A stretch of 64,000 bases of DNA from Vreelandella populi (GCF_003989825.1 NZ_RZHE01000002.1:186001-250000), one strand, 5' to 3'; numbered from the stretch's first letter, positions 44,559 to 53,890 are shown. Notes: generated by a model not told the origin, from the letters alone. Translations and numbers: made by a program.

Positions 44559-45434
44559 ATGACGCTATTCAAAGGGATTATTCCCGCCTTAATTACCCCC
44601 ATGAACGACCGTCAGGCGGTAGATGAAGCCGCGCTGCGCACGTTGGTGGATACCTTAATCGAGAAGGGCGTTCATGGGCTGTTCGCGCTGGGCACCAACG
44701 GTGAGTTTTTCGCGCTCAACGAAGATGAAAAGTTGAAAGTCGCGCACATCGTCGTTGACCAGGCGCGGGGACGAGTGCCGGTCATCGTGGGTACCGGTGC
44801 CTTTACCACGCAGGGCGTGATCGATATGAATGCCAGGATGGAGCAGGTCGGCGTGGATGCCTGCTCGATTATCACCCCTTACTTCAACGCAGTGTCCCAG
44901 CACGAGCTTGTAGTTCACTACTCGGCAATTGCCGAGCAGACGAAGTTGCCCTTTATGCTATACAACATTCCGGCTAAAACCGGCGGCACGATCAGCGTTG
45001 ATACCGTTGAGACGCTTTCGCACCTACCAATGGTGCAGGGCATCAAAGACAGCGGCGGCGATTTTGACCGGTTAACGCAACTAATCGGCCTGAAGCGCGA
45101 CGACTTTGCCGTGTTTACCGGTACCGATTCGCTCATTCTATGGGGCCTTTTAGCCGGTGCCGATGGCGCGGTAGCGGCAACCACTAACGCCGTGCCCGAT
45201 GTCGTGATGACCATCTATAACGCCTTCCAGGCGGGCGATATGGAAACAGCGCGTGAAGCCCAGGAAAAACTGCGCGTACTGCGTACCGCCTTTGGCATGG
45301 CCACCATGCCGGTTGTCTTGAAAGCGGCGGCCGAGTTGATGGGCATGCCCGCCGGTCCTACCCGCGCACCCGCACTCCCCCTAAGCGAGCAGCAGCGCCA
45401 GCAGCTTGATGAACTGATGCAGGTTTATCGCTGA
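44559..45434 (+). CDS. DHDPS/N-acetylneuraminate lyase family protein
   Basis: A 291-residue class I aldolase/lyase of the DapA superfamily. The Schiff-base lysine is K163 (GIKDSGGD), the catalytic tyrosine Y135 (LYNIPAKTGG), and the carboxylate-binding loop GTNGE is at 45-49, with Asn where DapA has Thr. The start is placed at ATG 44559 (MTLFKGIIPALI), the usual family N-terminus; the frame reaches 44487 but with an unlikely lead. In this operon a role as a 2-keto-3-deoxy acid aldolase or dehydratase is more likely than lysine synthesis. Its stop and the kinase ATG overlap by one base. Confidence 0.88.
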   Translation: MTLFKGIIPALITPMNDRQAVDEAALRTLVDTLIEKGVHGLFALGTNGEFFALNEDEKLKVAHIVVDQARGRVPVIVGTGAFTTQGVIDMNARMEQVGVDACSIITPYFNAVSQHELVVHYSAIAEQTKLPFMLYNIPAKTGGTISVDTVETLSHLPMVQGIKDSGGDFDRLTQLIGLKRDDFAVFTGTDSLILWGLLAGADGAVAATTNAVPDVVMTIYNAFQAGDMETAREAQEKLRVLRTAFGMATMPVVLKAAAELMGMPAGPTRAPALPLSEQQRQQLDELMQVYR

Positions 45435-46717
45435 TGGCTGGGGAGCCGTCAATGCCTTTGGCAGGCACCACACAGCTTGTCATGCTAGCCGATGACCTTT
45501 CGGGTGCGGCGGACTGTGCAGTGAGCTACGCCAAGAGCGGATTGACCACCGCCATTGAGCTTACCCTGCAGAACAAGGCTGATGCGCAGGTAGTGGTCTT
45601 TGATACCGACTCCCGCCATCTGGCGGCCGACCAGGCCGCAACCCTGAATGTGCAAGCTTGGCGAGCGGTACGCAGCACGGATCTTAGGCTGTATAAAAAA
45701 ATCGACTCGACGCTACGTGGCAACTGGGCAGAAGAAGTCGCGGCGCTCATTCCCGAGGCGGGAATGGCGGTAGTGGCACCGGCAATGCCTGCCATGAAGC
45801 GCTTTACTCGCAATGCCAGGCAGTACATCGATCAAGCCCCCGTTGAAGAAACCGAGGTATGGGGCAATGAAGGCCGTTCTGGCAAGGCGTCTTTAAGCGA
45901 CATGTTGCACGAGGCAGGCGTTGACGCTGAGCACTTGCCGCTTGCCACGCTTCGCCAGTCATCCCCGGACGCGCTTGAGCAGTGGTTTTCAACGCATCAG
46001 CAGAATCACGTGGGGGCGGTGGTCATCGATGCCGAGAGTGATAGCGATCTTGACCGTATTGCTCAGGCAACGCAGCGCCTTGGCGGCATTTTCTGGGTGG
46101 GGGCGGCAGGGCTATCCAAGGCGCTTTGCCCCTATGTTCATGAACATCTAAAGACGCCTCATGAAAAGCGAGAGGCGGTTTTGCCGCTTTCCTTCACGGT
46201 AAAGGGCCCGGTTTTGATGGTGGTGGCCAGTATGTCACCTATTTCACATCGCCAGATTGATCAGTTGCTGAAGCAAAGTGGTGATGCGCTTGCGCATGTT
46301 CAGGTGGATATCACCACGCTAATGACCTCTTACACAGTACCTTCGACGCTGAAAAGGGCGCTGAATGCGCTTGAGGCGGGGCAAGACGTACTCGTGACCC
46401 TTGCTCAGCAAGCGCCGGACCCTTCCATTGACGGCTATAGGCTGTCGCAGCGTCTGGCCAGCCATCTGGGCGGCCATGTAGAACGGCTCGGTGCCCTAGT
46501 CGCCACAGGGGGGGAAACGGCCAAGGCGCTACTTAGTGCGGCTGGTATTGATCATCTGCGTCTGCTGGATGAGCTTGAGCCGGGAGTCGTGCTCTCAATA
46601 AATAATCAAGACATGCCGGTGGTCACCAAGGCAGGTGCCTTTGGTAATGAAGCCACGCTTTTTAAGGTCTGGCGTACCTTGGCCGATAAGCGCGAAGCCT
46701 GTTTATCTCACCGCTGA
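45434..46717 (+). CDS. DUF1537 four-carbon acid sugar kinase family protein, threonate-kinase type
   Basis: A 427-residue kinase. The N-terminal sugar-binding domain has MLADDLSGAADCAVSYAKSG near 18 and the canonical KKIDSTLRGN at 88-97, unlike the second DUF1537 gene 12 kb away. The C-terminal nucleotide domain has VLMVVASMSPISHRQID near 258, LVATGGETAKALL near 355 and TKAGAFG near the end. Characterised members next to pdxA2 (DtnK) phosphorylate D-threonate; the next gene here is of that PdxA type, which supports this. Specificity for D-threonate, D-erythronate or another acid is not settled. Confidence 0.9.
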   Translation: MAGEPSMPLAGTTQLVMLADDLSGAADCAVSYAKSGLTTAIELTLQNKADAQVVVFDTDSRHLAADQAATLNVQAWRAVRSTDLRLYKKIDSTLRGNWAEEVAALIPEAGMAVVAPAMPAMKRFTRNARQYIDQAPVEETEVWGNEGRSGKASLSDMLHEAGVDAEHLPLATLRQSSPDALEQWFSTHQQNHVGAVVIDAESDSDLDRIAQATQRLGGIFWVGAAGLSKALCPYVHEHLKTPHEKREAVLPLSFTVKGPVLMVVASMSPISHRQIDQLLKQSGDALAHVQVDITTLMTSYTVPSTLKRALNALEAGQDVLVTLAQQAPDPSIDGYRLSQRLASHLGGHVERLGALVATGGETAKALLSAAGIDHLRLLDELEPGVVLSINNQDMPVVTKAGAFGNEATLFKVWRTLADKREACLSHR

Positions 46718-46753
46718 GCTTTTCCAACGACTTACTTCGGAGTAACAACACCA

Positions 46754-47788
46754 ATGAGCTACCTTCCAGTCGTCGGTATTACCATGGGGGATGCCGCAGG
46801 TATCGGCCCTGAAGTCATCATGAAGGCGCTTGCCCATGACAGCGTACACGACACCTGTCGCCCGCTGGTGATTGGCGATGCAGGGCGCTTGAAAAAAGCC
46901 GGGCAGATTGTTGGCAGTCAGTTGACCCTGAACGTGATCGATGATGTCGACCAGGCGACGTTTATGCCGGGCACGGTGGACTGCATCGATCTTGGGTTGA
47001 TTCCTGAAGACCTGCCGTATGGTCAGGTATCGCCGGTTGCGGGCGATGCGGCTTATCAGTTCATCGCACGTACCGTTGAGTTGACGCACAGTGGCGCGCT
47101 TGACGCCATCTGTACGGCGCCGCTTAACAAGGAGGCGTTGCACGCCGGTGGGCATATCTTTCCGGGGCATACGGAGATGCTGGCCCACCTGACCGGTATC
47201 GAAGAAGTCTCGATGATGCTGGTGGCGCCTAACCTTCGTGTGATTCATGTGACGACGCATATCGGGCTTCTGGATGCCATTAATCGCATCGAGCCGGGGC
47301 TGGTTAAACGTACCATCGAGCGGGCTCACGAAACGCTGGTGCGCTCAGGAATTGATCATCCGCGCATCGGTGTGTGCGGCATTAACCCCCACGCCGGTGA
47401 GAACGGCCTGTTCGGCTATGGTGAGGAAGAAGAGAAGATCGTTCCCGCGATCGAAGAACTCACCTCAAGGGGGTGGGACGTTCAAGGGCCGCTTCCCGCC
47501 GATACGCTGTTCTTCCGTGCTGGTCGGGGGGATTTCGACGTGGTGGTCGCCATGTACCACGACCAGGGGCACGGCCCGGTGAAAGTGATGGGGCTCGAAG
47601 CAGGCGTCAACGTGACCGTTGGGCTGCCAGTTATTCGTACCTCGGTGGACCACGGCACCGCGTTTGATATCGCCGGTAAAGGCATCGCTGATGAACGCAG
47701 CCTACTTGAGGCACTCAAGCAGGCCGTTGACCTTGCCAACCGCCGTGAAAAATCCGCTGCATCCCGTACCGCCAAGGAGAACATCTAA
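46754..47788 (+). CDS. pdxA2: PdxA2-type 4-phospho-acid-sugar dehydrogenase (4-hydroxythreonine-4-phosphate dehydrogenase family)
   Basis: A 344-residue NAD-dependent oxidative decarboxylase of the PdxA family. Motifs include GITMGDAAGIGPEV near residue 8, FPGHTEMLAHLTG near 135, GLFGYGEEEE, AMYHDQGHGPVK near 270 and TSVDHGTAFDIAGKG near 297; the His residues bind the metal. In the acid-sugar version, 4-phospho-D-threonate or -erythronate is oxidised and loses CO2 to give dihydroxyacetone phosphate. Its place right after the DUF1537 kinase supports this over vitamin B6 synthesis. It shares one base with the next gene. Confidence 0.88.
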   Translation: MSYLPVVGITMGDAAGIGPEVIMKALAHDSVHDTCRPLVIGDAGRLKKAGQIVGSQLTLNVIDDVDQATFMPGTVDCIDLGLIPEDLPYGQVSPVAGDAAYQFIARTVELTHSGALDAICTAPLNKEALHAGGHIFPGHTEMLAHLTGIEEVSMMLVAPNLRVIHVTTHIGLLDAINRIEPGLVKRTIERAHETLVRSGIDHPRIGVCGINPHAGENGLFGYGEEEEKIVPAIEELTSRGWDVQGPLPADTLFFRAGRGDFDVVVAMYHDQGHGPVKVMGLEAGVNVTVGLPVIRTSVDHGTAFDIAGKGIADERSLLEALKQAVDLANRREKSAASRTAKENI

Positions 47789-48678
47789 TGAAACGTATCG
47801 GTTTTATCGGTTTGGGTCTGATGGGCGCCAATATTGCCCGTAACATCATGCAGGGCGGCTACCCGATGTCCGTCTTCGACCCGCGTCAGGAGAGCCTCGC
47901 GCCGCTTCTGGAACAGGGCGCACAGGCAATGGACTCACCCATGGCGCTGGCGCAGTGCTGTGATATCGTGTTTATCTGCGTACCCGGAGCGCCACAGGTC
48001 GAGGCGATTGTGGAGGGCGAACAAGGGCTGGCCCACGGCGCTCATGAAGGGCTAGCCATCATCGACTGCTCGACTTCCGACCCGACCCTGACGCGGCGCT
48101 TGAACGAAACGCTAGCCGCCAAGGGCACCGTCTTTATGGACGCCGCGCTGGGCGGTACCCCGACCCAGGCCGAATCCGGCGAGCTTCAGGCGATTGTGGG
48201 TGCCGATGAAGCCACCCTTGAAGCCGTACGGCCGGTGCTTGAGTGCTGGGCGGGCAAGATTTTGCACGTGGGGCCCGCCGGCGCTGGCCATACCATGAAA
48301 TTGCTCAACCAGTTTTTGGCGATGGGCTACGGCGCGATCTACTCTGAAGCGCTGACCATTGGCGCCAAAGCGGGTGTGACACCGGAAGTATTCGACAGCG
48401 TCATTCGTGGCAGCCGTATGGACAGCGGGTTTTACCAGACGTTTTTCCAGTACGTGCTGGAACGCGATCGCAACGCCCACCGCTTTACGCTGGCCAACGC
48501 CGGCAAGGATATCCGCTACGTCGCTAACCTGGCGGATGATCTGAACGTGCAGGCGGGGGTCGCTCACGCTATTAAAGAACTCTACGCAAGCGCGCTTGAC
48601 GAAGGCGCTGGTGAAAGCTTTGTCCCCGAGCTTTCTGATATCGTTGCTAAGCGTCATGGCGTCTCTTTTTCATCCTGA
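47788..48678 (+). CDS. NAD-dependent beta-hydroxyacid dehydrogenase (3-hydroxyisobutyrate/tartronate semialdehyde reductase family)
   Basis: A 296-residue two-domain dehydrogenase. The N-terminal dinucleotide loop is GFIGLGLMGANIARNI (5-20), and Asp31 at the end of strand two (VFDPRQ) favours NAD over NADP. The substrate loop DAALGGTPTQAESGEL is near 118 and the catalytic lysine is K171 (HTMKLLNQ). It is close to GarR/LtnD-type enzymes, which act on tartronate semialdehyde, L-threonate or D-erythronate. In this operon it could oxidise an imported acid sugar or reduce the aldehyde from an aldolase step. It follows pdxA2 with a one-base overlap. Confidence 0.87.
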   Translation: MKRIGFIGLGLMGANIARNIMQGGYPMSVFDPRQESLAPLLEQGAQAMDSPMALAQCCDIVFICVPGAPQVEAIVEGEQGLAHGAHEGLAIIDCSTSDPTLTRRLNETLAAKGTVFMDAALGGTPTQAESGELQAIVGADEATLEAVRPVLECWAGKILHVGPAGAGHTMKLLNQFLAMGYGAIYSEALTIGAKAGVTPEVFDSVIRGSRMDSGFYQTFFQYVLERDRNAHRFTLANAGKDIRYVANLADDLNVQAGVAHAIKELYASALDEGAGESFVPELSDIVAKRHGVSFSS

Positions 48679-48712
48679 TAACGGGTATTTGATACCGCTT
48701 TAAGGAGCCTCA

Positions 48713-49483
48713 ATGAAAGTCGCCAAGCGACGCAGTGCCATGCTGGAGGCGGTTCACAATGGCATTACCGATGTGGAAACGCTTTGTGAGCGTTTTAAAA
48801 TCTCTGAGGCGACCGTTCGGCGAGACTTGTCGTCGCTCGCCGACGAGGGGTACATCGTGCGCACCTATGGCGGTGCCGCCGCGGTAGTGGGCAAGCGTGA
48901 GCCGGAACTCTCGCTGGTTCAGCGCCAGCATGAACGGGGCGATATCAAGGTTCATCTGGCACGCGCTGCGCTTGAGCATATCGAGGATGGCGATACGCTG
49001 CTGCTCGACGGCGGGTCTACCACCACCGCACTTGCCAAGCTTCTAGGCCAGCGCCGCAGGCTTCATGTCTTTACCAACAACCTGGCTGCGCTACCCGCGC
49101 TGGCGGCTATCAGGGATTGTAAAGTGACGTTTCTAGGCGGGGATTTGCGCGCCGCCAGTATGACGACCTACGGCGTGACGGCCCAGGCAGCGCTTGAACG
49201 CTTGTCAGTGAATAAGCTATTCATGAGCGCTGACGGCGTGGTGGCGGACTTGGGGCTTTGCGAAGCAAGCGCGGAGCAGGCGTACCTGAAGGAGATGATG
49301 ATCCGCCGCGCACTGCACGTGGTCGTGTTGGCTGACTCCAGTAAGCTTGGCAATGCACGTCAGCAGCACTGGACTCCCATGCTGAGCCACTGGACGCTGA
49401 TTACCGATGATCAGGCCGGCGACGACCGGCTCGAAGCGTTCAAGCGTCGTCGCGCGGTCACCCTCGAAGTCGTTAGAACCTAG
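48713..49483 (+). CDS. DeoR/GlpR-family transcriptional regulator
   Basis: A 256-residue regulator. Residues 1-56 form the DeoR helix-turn-helix (ETLCERFKISEATVRRDLSS and the EGYIVRTYGGAA wing). The C-terminal sensor domain, similar to ribose-5-phosphate isomerase folds, has LLLDGGSTTTALAKLLGQ near 98 and FLGGDLRAASMTTYG near 144; DeoR proteins usually sense phosphorylated sugars. It is inside the catabolic operon, so it probably represses this operon, and perhaps the facing tct operon, until a phosphorylated intermediate appears. Confidence 0.9.
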   Translation: MKVAKRRSAMLEAVHNGITDVETLCERFKISEATVRRDLSSLADEGYIVRTYGGAAAVVGKREPELSLVQRQHERGDIKVHLARAALEHIEDGDTLLLDGGSTTTALAKLLGQRRRLHVFTNNLAALPALAAIRDCKVTFLGGDLRAASMTTYGVTAQAALERLSVNKLFMSADGVVADLGLCEASAEQAYLKEMMIRRALHVVVLADSSKLGNARQQHWTPMLSHWTLITDDQAGDDRLEAFKRRRAVTLEVVRT

Positions 49484-49511
49484 CCTACGGATAAACGCAG
49501 GAAGCATATTC

Positions 49512-50180
49512 ATGCATATATTAGTGACAGGGTGCAGTTCAGGTATCGGTTTTGCGATATGTCAGCATCTGCTTGATCAAGGGCATAAGGTAACCGGCCT
49601 TTCGCGCCGCTCACCGCCGATTGAAAGTAAGGGTTTTCGCTGGGTAAGCGCCGATCTAAGCGCGCTGGCCTCTACTGGTCTTGAACTCGATTCAAGTGAT
49701 TTTGATGCGTTCGTTCATGCGGCGGGCATCATGCACACGGGCAATATTCAGGCGTATGAACAGGAACTTGCCCAGCAAATGTGGCGGCTTCACGTCGATG
49801 CGCCGGCGCTGTTGGTCAAAAAGTTGCTGGCCGAGCAAGCCCCTTTGAAGCGGATTGTGCTGATCGGCAGCCGGACTCAACAAGGCGCGCTTGGCAAGAG
49901 TGCCTACGCCGCTTCAAAAGCAGCGCAACAGGGATTGATACGTTCCTGGGCCTTGGAACTTATGGCCAGCCACACCACGGTTAACCTGATCGCCCCTGGC
50001 GCTACGCGTACTCCCATGCTCGAAGACCCCAGTCGGCAGGGTGTTGCCCCCAAGCTGCCGCCCATGGGCCGTTTTATCGAGCCAGATGAAATCGCCGCTA
50101 GCGTCTCGTTTCTGCTGAGCGAGCAGGCGCGCTCCATTACCGGGCAAACGCTGACAGTTTGTGCTGGCGCCTCGCTTTAA
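49512..50180 (+). CDS. SDR family oxidoreductase
   Basis: A 222-residue short-chain dehydrogenase. The N-terminal cofactor loop is TGCSSGIG (6-13), with Arg-Arg following strand two (LSRRSPP), which suggests NADP preference. The catalytic set is S120 (LIGSRTQQG), Y132 and K136 (SAYAASKAA). The start is ATG 49512 with AGGAA upstream; the open frame begins at 49407 inside the regulator, but that lead is not coding. It is last in the locus B operon and ends 5 bases from the convergent epmB stop. A role in acid-sugar oxidation or reduction is inferred from context. Confidence 0.87.
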   Translation: MHILVTGCSSGIGFAICQHLLDQGHKVTGLSRRSPPIESKGFRWVSADLSALASTGLELDSSDFDAFVHAAGIMHTGNIQAYEQELAQQMWRLHVDAPALLVKKLLAEQAPLKRIVLIGSRTQQGALGKSAYAASKAAQQGLIRSWALELMASHTTVNLIAPGATRTPMLEDPSRQGVAPKLPPMGRFIEPDEIAASVSFLLSEQARSITGQTLTVCAGASL

Positions 50181-50185
50181 AATCC

Positions 50186-51205
50186 TCAAAGCGGCGTCTT
50201 GCTCGCCTCGCCCGGTATCTCACGCACCAGGCGGGGCATCAAGAAACCGGGGAGATGCTCGCGAAGCTTGCTTACAAGCGCGCGCGCCTCGTCATCTGGC
50301 ACATCGAAGTGCGCCGCGCCCTGGACCGGGTCGAGCACATGCAAGTAGTAGGGCAGTATGCCAGCTTCGAACAGGCGCTCGGAGAGGGCGGCAAGCGTAT
50401 TTACTTCATCGTTGACCCCTCGCAGCAGTACGCTCTGGTTTAAAAGCGTGACACCTGCTGCTTTCAGGCGTGCACAGGCATCAACTACTGCCTGGTCAAT
50501 CTCATTGGCGTGGTTGATATGCAGCACCATCACTTTTTGCAGGCGGGTGTTGCCAAGCCATTCAAGCAGCGCGCTATCCACCCTATCCGGAATCACCACG
50601 GGCAGGCGGGTGTGGATGCGCAGGCGTTTCAAGTGCGGTATGTGCTCCAGCTCGTTCACCAGCCAGGCAAGCTGGCGGTCGCTGGCCGCCAGCGGGTCGC
50701 CCCCTGAGAGAATCGCCTCATGAATGCTTACGTCACCGCGCAGGTAGTCAAGCGCCTCCTGCCACTGGGCGCGGGAGGGCGAGTTCTCGCTGTAGGGGAA
50801 GTGGCGGCGAAAGCAGTAGCGGCAGTTCACCGCGCAGGTGGGGCTGGCGATCAACAGCACCCGGCCTGCGTACTTGTGAATCAGGCCGCGAGCAGGGCGG
50901 TGGTCGGCCTCTTCCAAGGGGTCGGTCACGTAGCCTGCGGGTGCAAGCGTTTCATCGCCCAGCGGCAGCACCTGACGCAGCAGCGGGTCGTGGGGTGCGC
51001 TATAGGCAATTCTGTTCAAATAAGCGTCGGGCACGCGTACCTCAAACAATTTATGCCCGGTTTGCGCGCCTTTTAGCCATGTCTCATCAAGCCCCAAGCG
51101 CTGGCAAAGTACCTTGGGGTCGCGGATGGCATGGGAAAGCTGGTGTTGCCACGAAGGGGACTGCGTTTCACTTGCGCGCTCGTGATTATCCGAGGCAACG
51201 ATCAT
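50186..51205 (-). CDS. epmB: EF-P beta-lysylation protein EpmB (lysine 2,3-aminomutase-like)
   Basis: A 339-residue radical-SAM enzyme that converts (S)-alpha-lysine to (R)-beta-lysine for attachment to EF-P. The iron-sulfur motif is CAVNCRYCFRRHFPY (C-x3-C-x2-C), followed by a GGDPL motif and the PLP-associated C-terminal region. The start is ATG 51205 (MIVASDNHERA) with GGAGAAC ahead of it; the longer frame to 51301 would run through the promoter. It is divergent from efp across 166 bases. With efp and epmA it completes the EF-P modification set in one place. Confidence 0.94.
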   Translation of the reverse strand: MIVASDNHERASETQSPSWQHQLSHAIRDPKVLCQRLGLDETWLKGAQTGHKLFEVRVPDAYLNRIAYSAPHDPLLRQVLPLGDETLAPAGYVTDPLEEADHRPARGLIHKYAGRVLLIASPTCAVNCRYCFRRHFPYSENSPSRAQWQEALDYLRGDVSIHEAILSGGDPLAASDRQLAWLVNELEHIPHLKRLRIHTRLPVVIPDRVDSALLEWLGNTRLQKVMVLHINHANEIDQAVVDACARLKAAGVTLLNQSVLLRGVNDEVNTLAALSERLFEAGILPYYLHVLDPVQGAAHFDVPDDEARALVSKLREHLPGFLMPRLVREIPGEASKTPL

Positions 51206-51371
51206 AATGTTCTCCTGCAAAAAAGCCCTCCTTCGGGTTATCATGCGCCCACTTATTGAACGATGCGATGTGAACGGCGCGATATGAGTAGTGCTGCGCA
51301 CGCAAAGCGCAGTATGCCTTCACGCATCGGTTACAGTAATCGATAACTGAAATAGATCATTGAGAGGCAAC

Positions 51372-51938
51372 ATGGCTAACTATTCTACCAATGAATTCAA
51401 AGGCGGTCTGAAAGTAATGCTCGACGGCGATCCTTGCTCGATCGTTGAGAACGAATTGGTCAAGCCGGGCAAGGGCCAAGCGTTCAACCGCGTCAAGTTG
51501 CGTAACCTGATGACCGGCCGCGTGGGCGAGCGTACCTTCAAATCCGGCGATTCGCTGGAAGGCGCCGACGTCATGGATCTGGAAATGGAGTACCTCTACA
51601 CCGACGGTGATATGTGGCACTTCATGAAGACCGACGGCTCCTTCGAGCAGTATGCGGTAGAGAAAAAAGCCCTGGGCGATACGGAAAAATGGCTCAAGGA
51701 GCAGGTGCCCTATACCATTACACTGTGGAACGACAAGGCCATCTCCGTCACGCCGCCGAACTTTATCGAACTTGAAGTGGTTGAAACAGACCCGGGTCTA
51801 AAAGGCGATACCGCCCAGGGCGGTTCCAAGCCGGCAACGCTTTCTTCCGGTGCCGTGGTACGTGTGCCGCTGTTCATCAACCAAGGCGAAGTGTTGAAGA
51901 TCGATACCCGTTCAGGCGAGTACGTTTCCCGCGCCTAA
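51372..51938 (+). CDS. efp: Translation elongation factor P
   Basis: EF-P (188 residues) relieves ribosome stalling at polyproline stretches. The modified lysine is K34 in [12 protein letters not shown], the position beta-lysylated by EpmA/EpmB in enterobacteria. The three beta-barrel domains are recognisable, with the C-terminal domain ending [14 protein letters not shown] 51372 has GAGAGGC upstream; ORF starts further upstream are not needed. Two hairpins follow the stop. Confidence 0.96.
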   Translation: MANYSTNEFKGGLKVMLDGDPCSIVENELVKPGKGQAFNRVKLRNLMTGRVGERTFKSGDSLEGADVMDLEMEYLYTDGDMWHFMKTDGSFEQYAVEKKALGDTEKWLKEQVPYTITLWNDKAISVTPPNFIELEVVETDPGLKGDTAQGGSKPATLSSGAVVRVPLFINQGEVLKIDTRSGEYVSRA

Positions 51939-51951
51939 GCCACACCGTTAA

Positions 51952-51989
51952 ATAAGTGCGTAGCCTTACGGTATTGGTTACGCACTTAT
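51952..51989 (+). terminator. First hairpin after efp
   Basis: ATAAGTGCGTA (51952-51962) pairs with TACGCACTTAT (51979-51989) over a 16-base loop. No T-run follows, so it probably protects the efp mRNA end or helps Rho-dependent termination. Confidence 0.5.
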
Positions 51990-52010
51990 CGGTACGTGTA
52001 CTACCTTATT

Positions 52011-52036
52011 GCCACGCATTTGCGTGGCTTTTATTT
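52011..52036 (+). terminator. Rho-independent terminator of efp
   Basis: GCCACGCA (52011-52018) pairs with TGCGTGGC (52021-52028), followed by TTTTATTTT. It ends just before the epmA ribosome site (GGAG at 52044), so epmA expression needs read-through or its own promoter. Confidence 0.88.
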
Positions 52037-52052
52037 TGTCTAAGGAGCGGTG

Positions 52053-53033
52053 ATGGCCATTGATTGGCGGCCCAGTGCGGAAATCGCAACGCTGCGTGAG
52101 CGTGCTCGCTTGCTTGCCTGCGTGCGGGCGTTTTTTGCCGCGCGCGATGTTCTGGAGGTGGAAACGCCGGTACTGGGACAGGGTGGCAGTACCGATGTGC
52201 ATCTGGTGTCGCTTGCCACACAGGCCCGTACCGACAAAGGGCAGCGGCGGCTATGGCTGCAAACCTCGCCTGAATTTCATATGAAGCGCCTGCTGGCAGC
52301 TGGCAGTGGGCCCATCTTTCAGCTTGCCCGCAGCTTTCGCGATGGTGAGATAGGCTCGCGGCATAATATTGAGTTCACCATGCTTGAGTGGTATCGCCCG
52401 GGTTTTACGCTTGCCGAGCTGATTGAAGAGGCGACTACGCTGGTGGCCGCCCTCATGCCGTCTTTTGCAAAGCCGGTAGTGAATTACCGCTATCGTGAGC
52501 TGTTTCATACCCGCCTGGCGATAGACCCCTTTACCATATCGCTTGAAAAGCTGCGCGGGTTGGCGGCGGAACGCGGTCAGATGCTCGCCGGCGCGCTTGC
52601 CAAGGAGAGCCGCGAAACCTGCCTGGATCTATTGATGAGCATGGTGATTGAACCCACGCTTGGCCGCGGCGAGCTGAGCGTGGTGATGGATTACCCGGCA
52701 AGCCAGGCGGCATTGGCGCGTCGGCATCAGGACGCCGATGGCGAATGGGTGGCGTCACGCTTCGAACTTTATCTGGAGGGTATTGAGCTGGCCAACGGCT
52801 ACCACGAGCTGACCGATGCCAGCGAGCAGCGCGCACGCTTCAAGGAAGATAACACCGAGCGCCGCCGTCTAGGCCTGCCCGAAGTGGATATAGACGAGCG
52901 CTTGCTGGCCGCCCTTGAACATGGCATGCCGGAAGGCGCGGGCGTGGCGTTGGGCATCGACCGCCTTATTCAGCTGGCGTTAGGCAAGCCACGCCTTAAA
53001 GACGTGCTCGCCTTTGCCACACCTAATTGCTAG
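52053..53033 (+). CDS. epmA: EF-P--(R)-beta-lysine ligase EpmA
   Basis: A 326-residue class II lysyl-tRNA-synthetase-like enzyme lacking the anticodon-binding domain. It adenylates beta-lysine and transfers it to K34 of EF-P. Motif 2 is [25 protein letters not shown] (partly quoted: FRDGE, EFTMLEW), and motif 3 is [15 protein letters not shown] near the C-terminus. ATG 52053 is preferred over GTG 52050, with GGAG at 52044. The end overlaps the convergent psd stop by four bases. Confidence 0.94.
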   Translation: MAIDWRPSAEIATLRERARLLACVRAFFAARDVLEVETPVLGQGGSTDVHLVSLATQARTDKGQRRLWLQTSPEFHMKRLLAAGSGPIFQLARSFRDGEIGSRHNIEFTMLEWYRPGFTLAELIEEATTLVAALMPSFAKPVVNYRYRELFHTRLAIDPFTISLEKLRGLAAERGQMLAGALAKESRETCLDLLMSMVIEPTLGRGELSVVMDYPASQAALARRHQDADGEWVASRFELYLEGIELANGYHELTDASEQRARFKEDNTERRRLGLPEVDIDERLLAALEHGMPEGAGVALGIDRLIQLALGKPRLKDVLAFATPNC

Positions 53034-53890
53034 GGCTGAACGACGTCAAGGTTGAGTGAAAAATCGCCTAGGGTTTGGCCCATGCTGACCATTGTTTCCG
53101 GAGGGTAGTCTTCAAACGTGACCGGGTTGGCGAAGCACATTACCACGGTAGAACCGAGCTTGAACAAGCCCATTTCCTCACCGCGCTCAAGGGTGATCGG
53201 CTCATCGAAGCGCGTACGTTGAGGAACGCCTGCAAGCGGCGTGACCTGGCCCGACCAGACCGTTTCGATAGCGGCAACTACCATGGCACCTACCAACACC
53301 ATGGCAAACGATCCATGGGGGCTATCGAAAATGCACACCAGACGCTCGTTGCGGGCGAATAGGTTGGGGACGTAGCTGGCCGTGGCCTTGTTCACCGAGA
53401 AGATTCGTCCGGGTACATAGATCATTTCGCGTAGCGTGCCGGTCATGGGCATATGCACGCGGTGGTAGTCTCGTGGCGAAAGGTAGACAGTCGCGAAGCT
53501 GCCGTTCATGAATTCGTCTGCCAGGGCAGCGTCCCCACCCAGCAGCGCCTGCGCCGAATAAAGATGTCCCTTGGCCTGTACCAGCTGGCCTTTTTCCAGG
53601 CGGCCATGACGTGACAGCGAACCGTCTGTCGGGCTGAGGATGCCTTCGCCCAAAGGGCGCGCATCGGCTTTTAACACTCGGGTGAAAAACGCATTGAAAT
53701 TGGCATAGGCCGTTGGGTCGGACTCCAGGGCCTGGCTCATGTCAACGTTGAAGCGCTTGATGAACGTCTTGATAAGCGCATTTTTCAGCCACGGCACCTC
53801 GCTGCGCGCAAAATAGCCGGTCAGACGCGAGATAGCATGATGGGGTAGCGGGTACTGAATTAATGAAAAAACTTTTTGAGGTAGCGTCAC
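53030..53890 (-). CDS. psd: Phosphatidylserine decarboxylase
   Basis: Psd makes phosphatidylethanolamine from phosphatidylserine at the inner membrane. The proenzyme self-cleaves at LGST ([11 protein letters not shown] near residue 250), giving the pyruvoyl group on the alpha chain. The catalytic Asp and His are in SPTDGSL and [11 protein letters not shown]. The length of 286 matches the E. coli-type enzyme (about 322) at the shorter end. It is last in the rsgA-sulfurtransferase-psd unit, 41 bases after the sulfurtransferase. Its stop overlaps the convergent epmA end. Confidence 0.95.
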   Translation of the reverse strand: MTLPQKVFSLIQYPLPHHAISRLTGYFARSEVPWLKNALIKTFIKRFNVDMSQALESDPTAYANFNAFFTRVLKADARPLGEGILSPTDGSLSRHGRLEKGQLVQAKGHLYSAQALLGGDAALADEFMNGSFATVYLSPRDYHRVHMPMTGTLREMIYVPGRIFSVNKATASYVPNLFARNERLVCIFDSPHGSFAMVLVGAMVVAAIETVWSGQVTPLAGVPQRTRFDEPITLERGEEMGLFKLGSTVVMCFANPVTFEDYPPETMVSMGQTLGDFSLNLDVVQP

